Assembly (NCBI GenBank): GCA_030668425.1
Contig: DAOUTY010000081.1
Span: 1-7,498, forward strand
Length of the DNA stretch: 7,498 nucleotides
Source of the DNA: Chloroflexota bacterium
Lineage (GTDB): Bacteria; Chloroflexota; Dehalococcoidia; SZUA-161
Reading direction: 5' to 3'
Below are positions 7,381 through 7,498 of the stretch, in pieces. The notes under the pieces are model-generated. The model was not told where the DNA came from and did not search any database. It saw only the letters and a program-made list of their open reading frames with translations. Position 1 is the stretch's first letter. The number at the start of each line of letters is the position of its first letter. Position numbers and translations under genes: made by a program.

Positions 7381-7385
7381 ATACG

Positions 7386-7498
7386 ATGGTACAAGCAAAA
7401 CATGGTGATACTATTGCTGTTAATTACACGGGCGCATTGAACGATGGCACGGTGTTTGAAACATCCGACGGGAGTGAACCCCTGAGGTTCCGAATAGG
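7386..7498 (+). CDS. FKBP-type peptidyl-prolyl cis-trans isomerase, N-terminal part (runs off window)
   Basis: Thirty-seven complete codons are visible, beginning MVQAKHGDTIAVNYTG and continuing with ALNDGTVFETS and EPLRFRIG. This matches the start of FKBP/SlyD-type isomerases, where the pattern GD-x-V-x-V-x-YTG-x-L-x-DGTVFD-S is followed by PL-x-F-x-IG. These enzymes isomerise bonds before proline and act as folding chaperones. No signal peptide precedes the domain, so it should be cytosolic. Whether it carries the SlyD insert-in-flap domain or a metal-binding tail lies beyond the window. GAAGGAGG is placed five bases before the ATG, which fixes the start. It lies 176 bp after the zinc-ribbon gene with a probable terminator between, so it is likely transcribed separately. 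Confidence 0.88.
   Translation, partial: MVQAKHGDTIAVNYTGALNDGTVFETSDGSEPLRFRI

Overview
Organism. The window opens inside a bacterial 16S rRNA gene. Its wording around the 785-1100 region (the cactaggtat ggggagtatc stretch and the ggagctaatccc helix) resembles what I remember of Dehalococcoidia (Chloroflexota). The CxxC-x17-CxxC zinc-ribbon protein and the absence of a directly linked 23S gene fit that group. Class-level placement is probable; genus cannot be given.

Layout. (1) 1-746: the 3' half of 16S rRNA, ending in a complete anti-Shine-Dalgarno tail. (2) 747-1159: a non-coding stretch with two tetraloop hairpins, a probable terminator ending in eight T, a 134-bp REPIN/MITE-like inverted pair of palindromic repeats, and a good promoter. 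(3) 1160-1235: tRNA-Ile(GAU) with an encoded CCA. No 23S follows within the window. (4) 1455-2876: a GT4-type (GT-B fold) glycosyltransferase. (5) 3035-6646: a 1203-residue three-part protein. It has an N-terminal GT2/GT78/GT81-like glycosyltransferase region whose DxD motif has become E-A-N, an uncharacterised middle of about 415 residues, and a C-terminal GH130 mannoside phosphorylase-type domain. (6) 6910-7209: a small four-CxxC zinc-ribbon protein whose start codon lies in one arm of a perfect 10-bp inverted repeat. (7) 7386 to the end: the start of an FKBP-type peptidyl-prolyl isomerase, cut by the window edge. All genes are on the + strand.

How the genes may work together. The GT4 enzyme and the fusion protein are neighbours in the same orientation and look like one carbohydrate module. 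One member builds a glycoside from a sugar nucleotide. The other carries a domain whose family cleaves beta-mannosides with phosphate, or makes them in reverse from mannose-1-phosphate. A compatible solute or a mannose-based reserve is a reasonable guess, but no substrate can be read from the sequence. The zinc-ribbon and FKBP genes look like separately transcribed housekeeping genes, each with an unusual leader.

The strongest candidate for something undescribed is the fusion protein. Second is the start-codon-masking inverted repeat in front of the zinc-ribbon gene.
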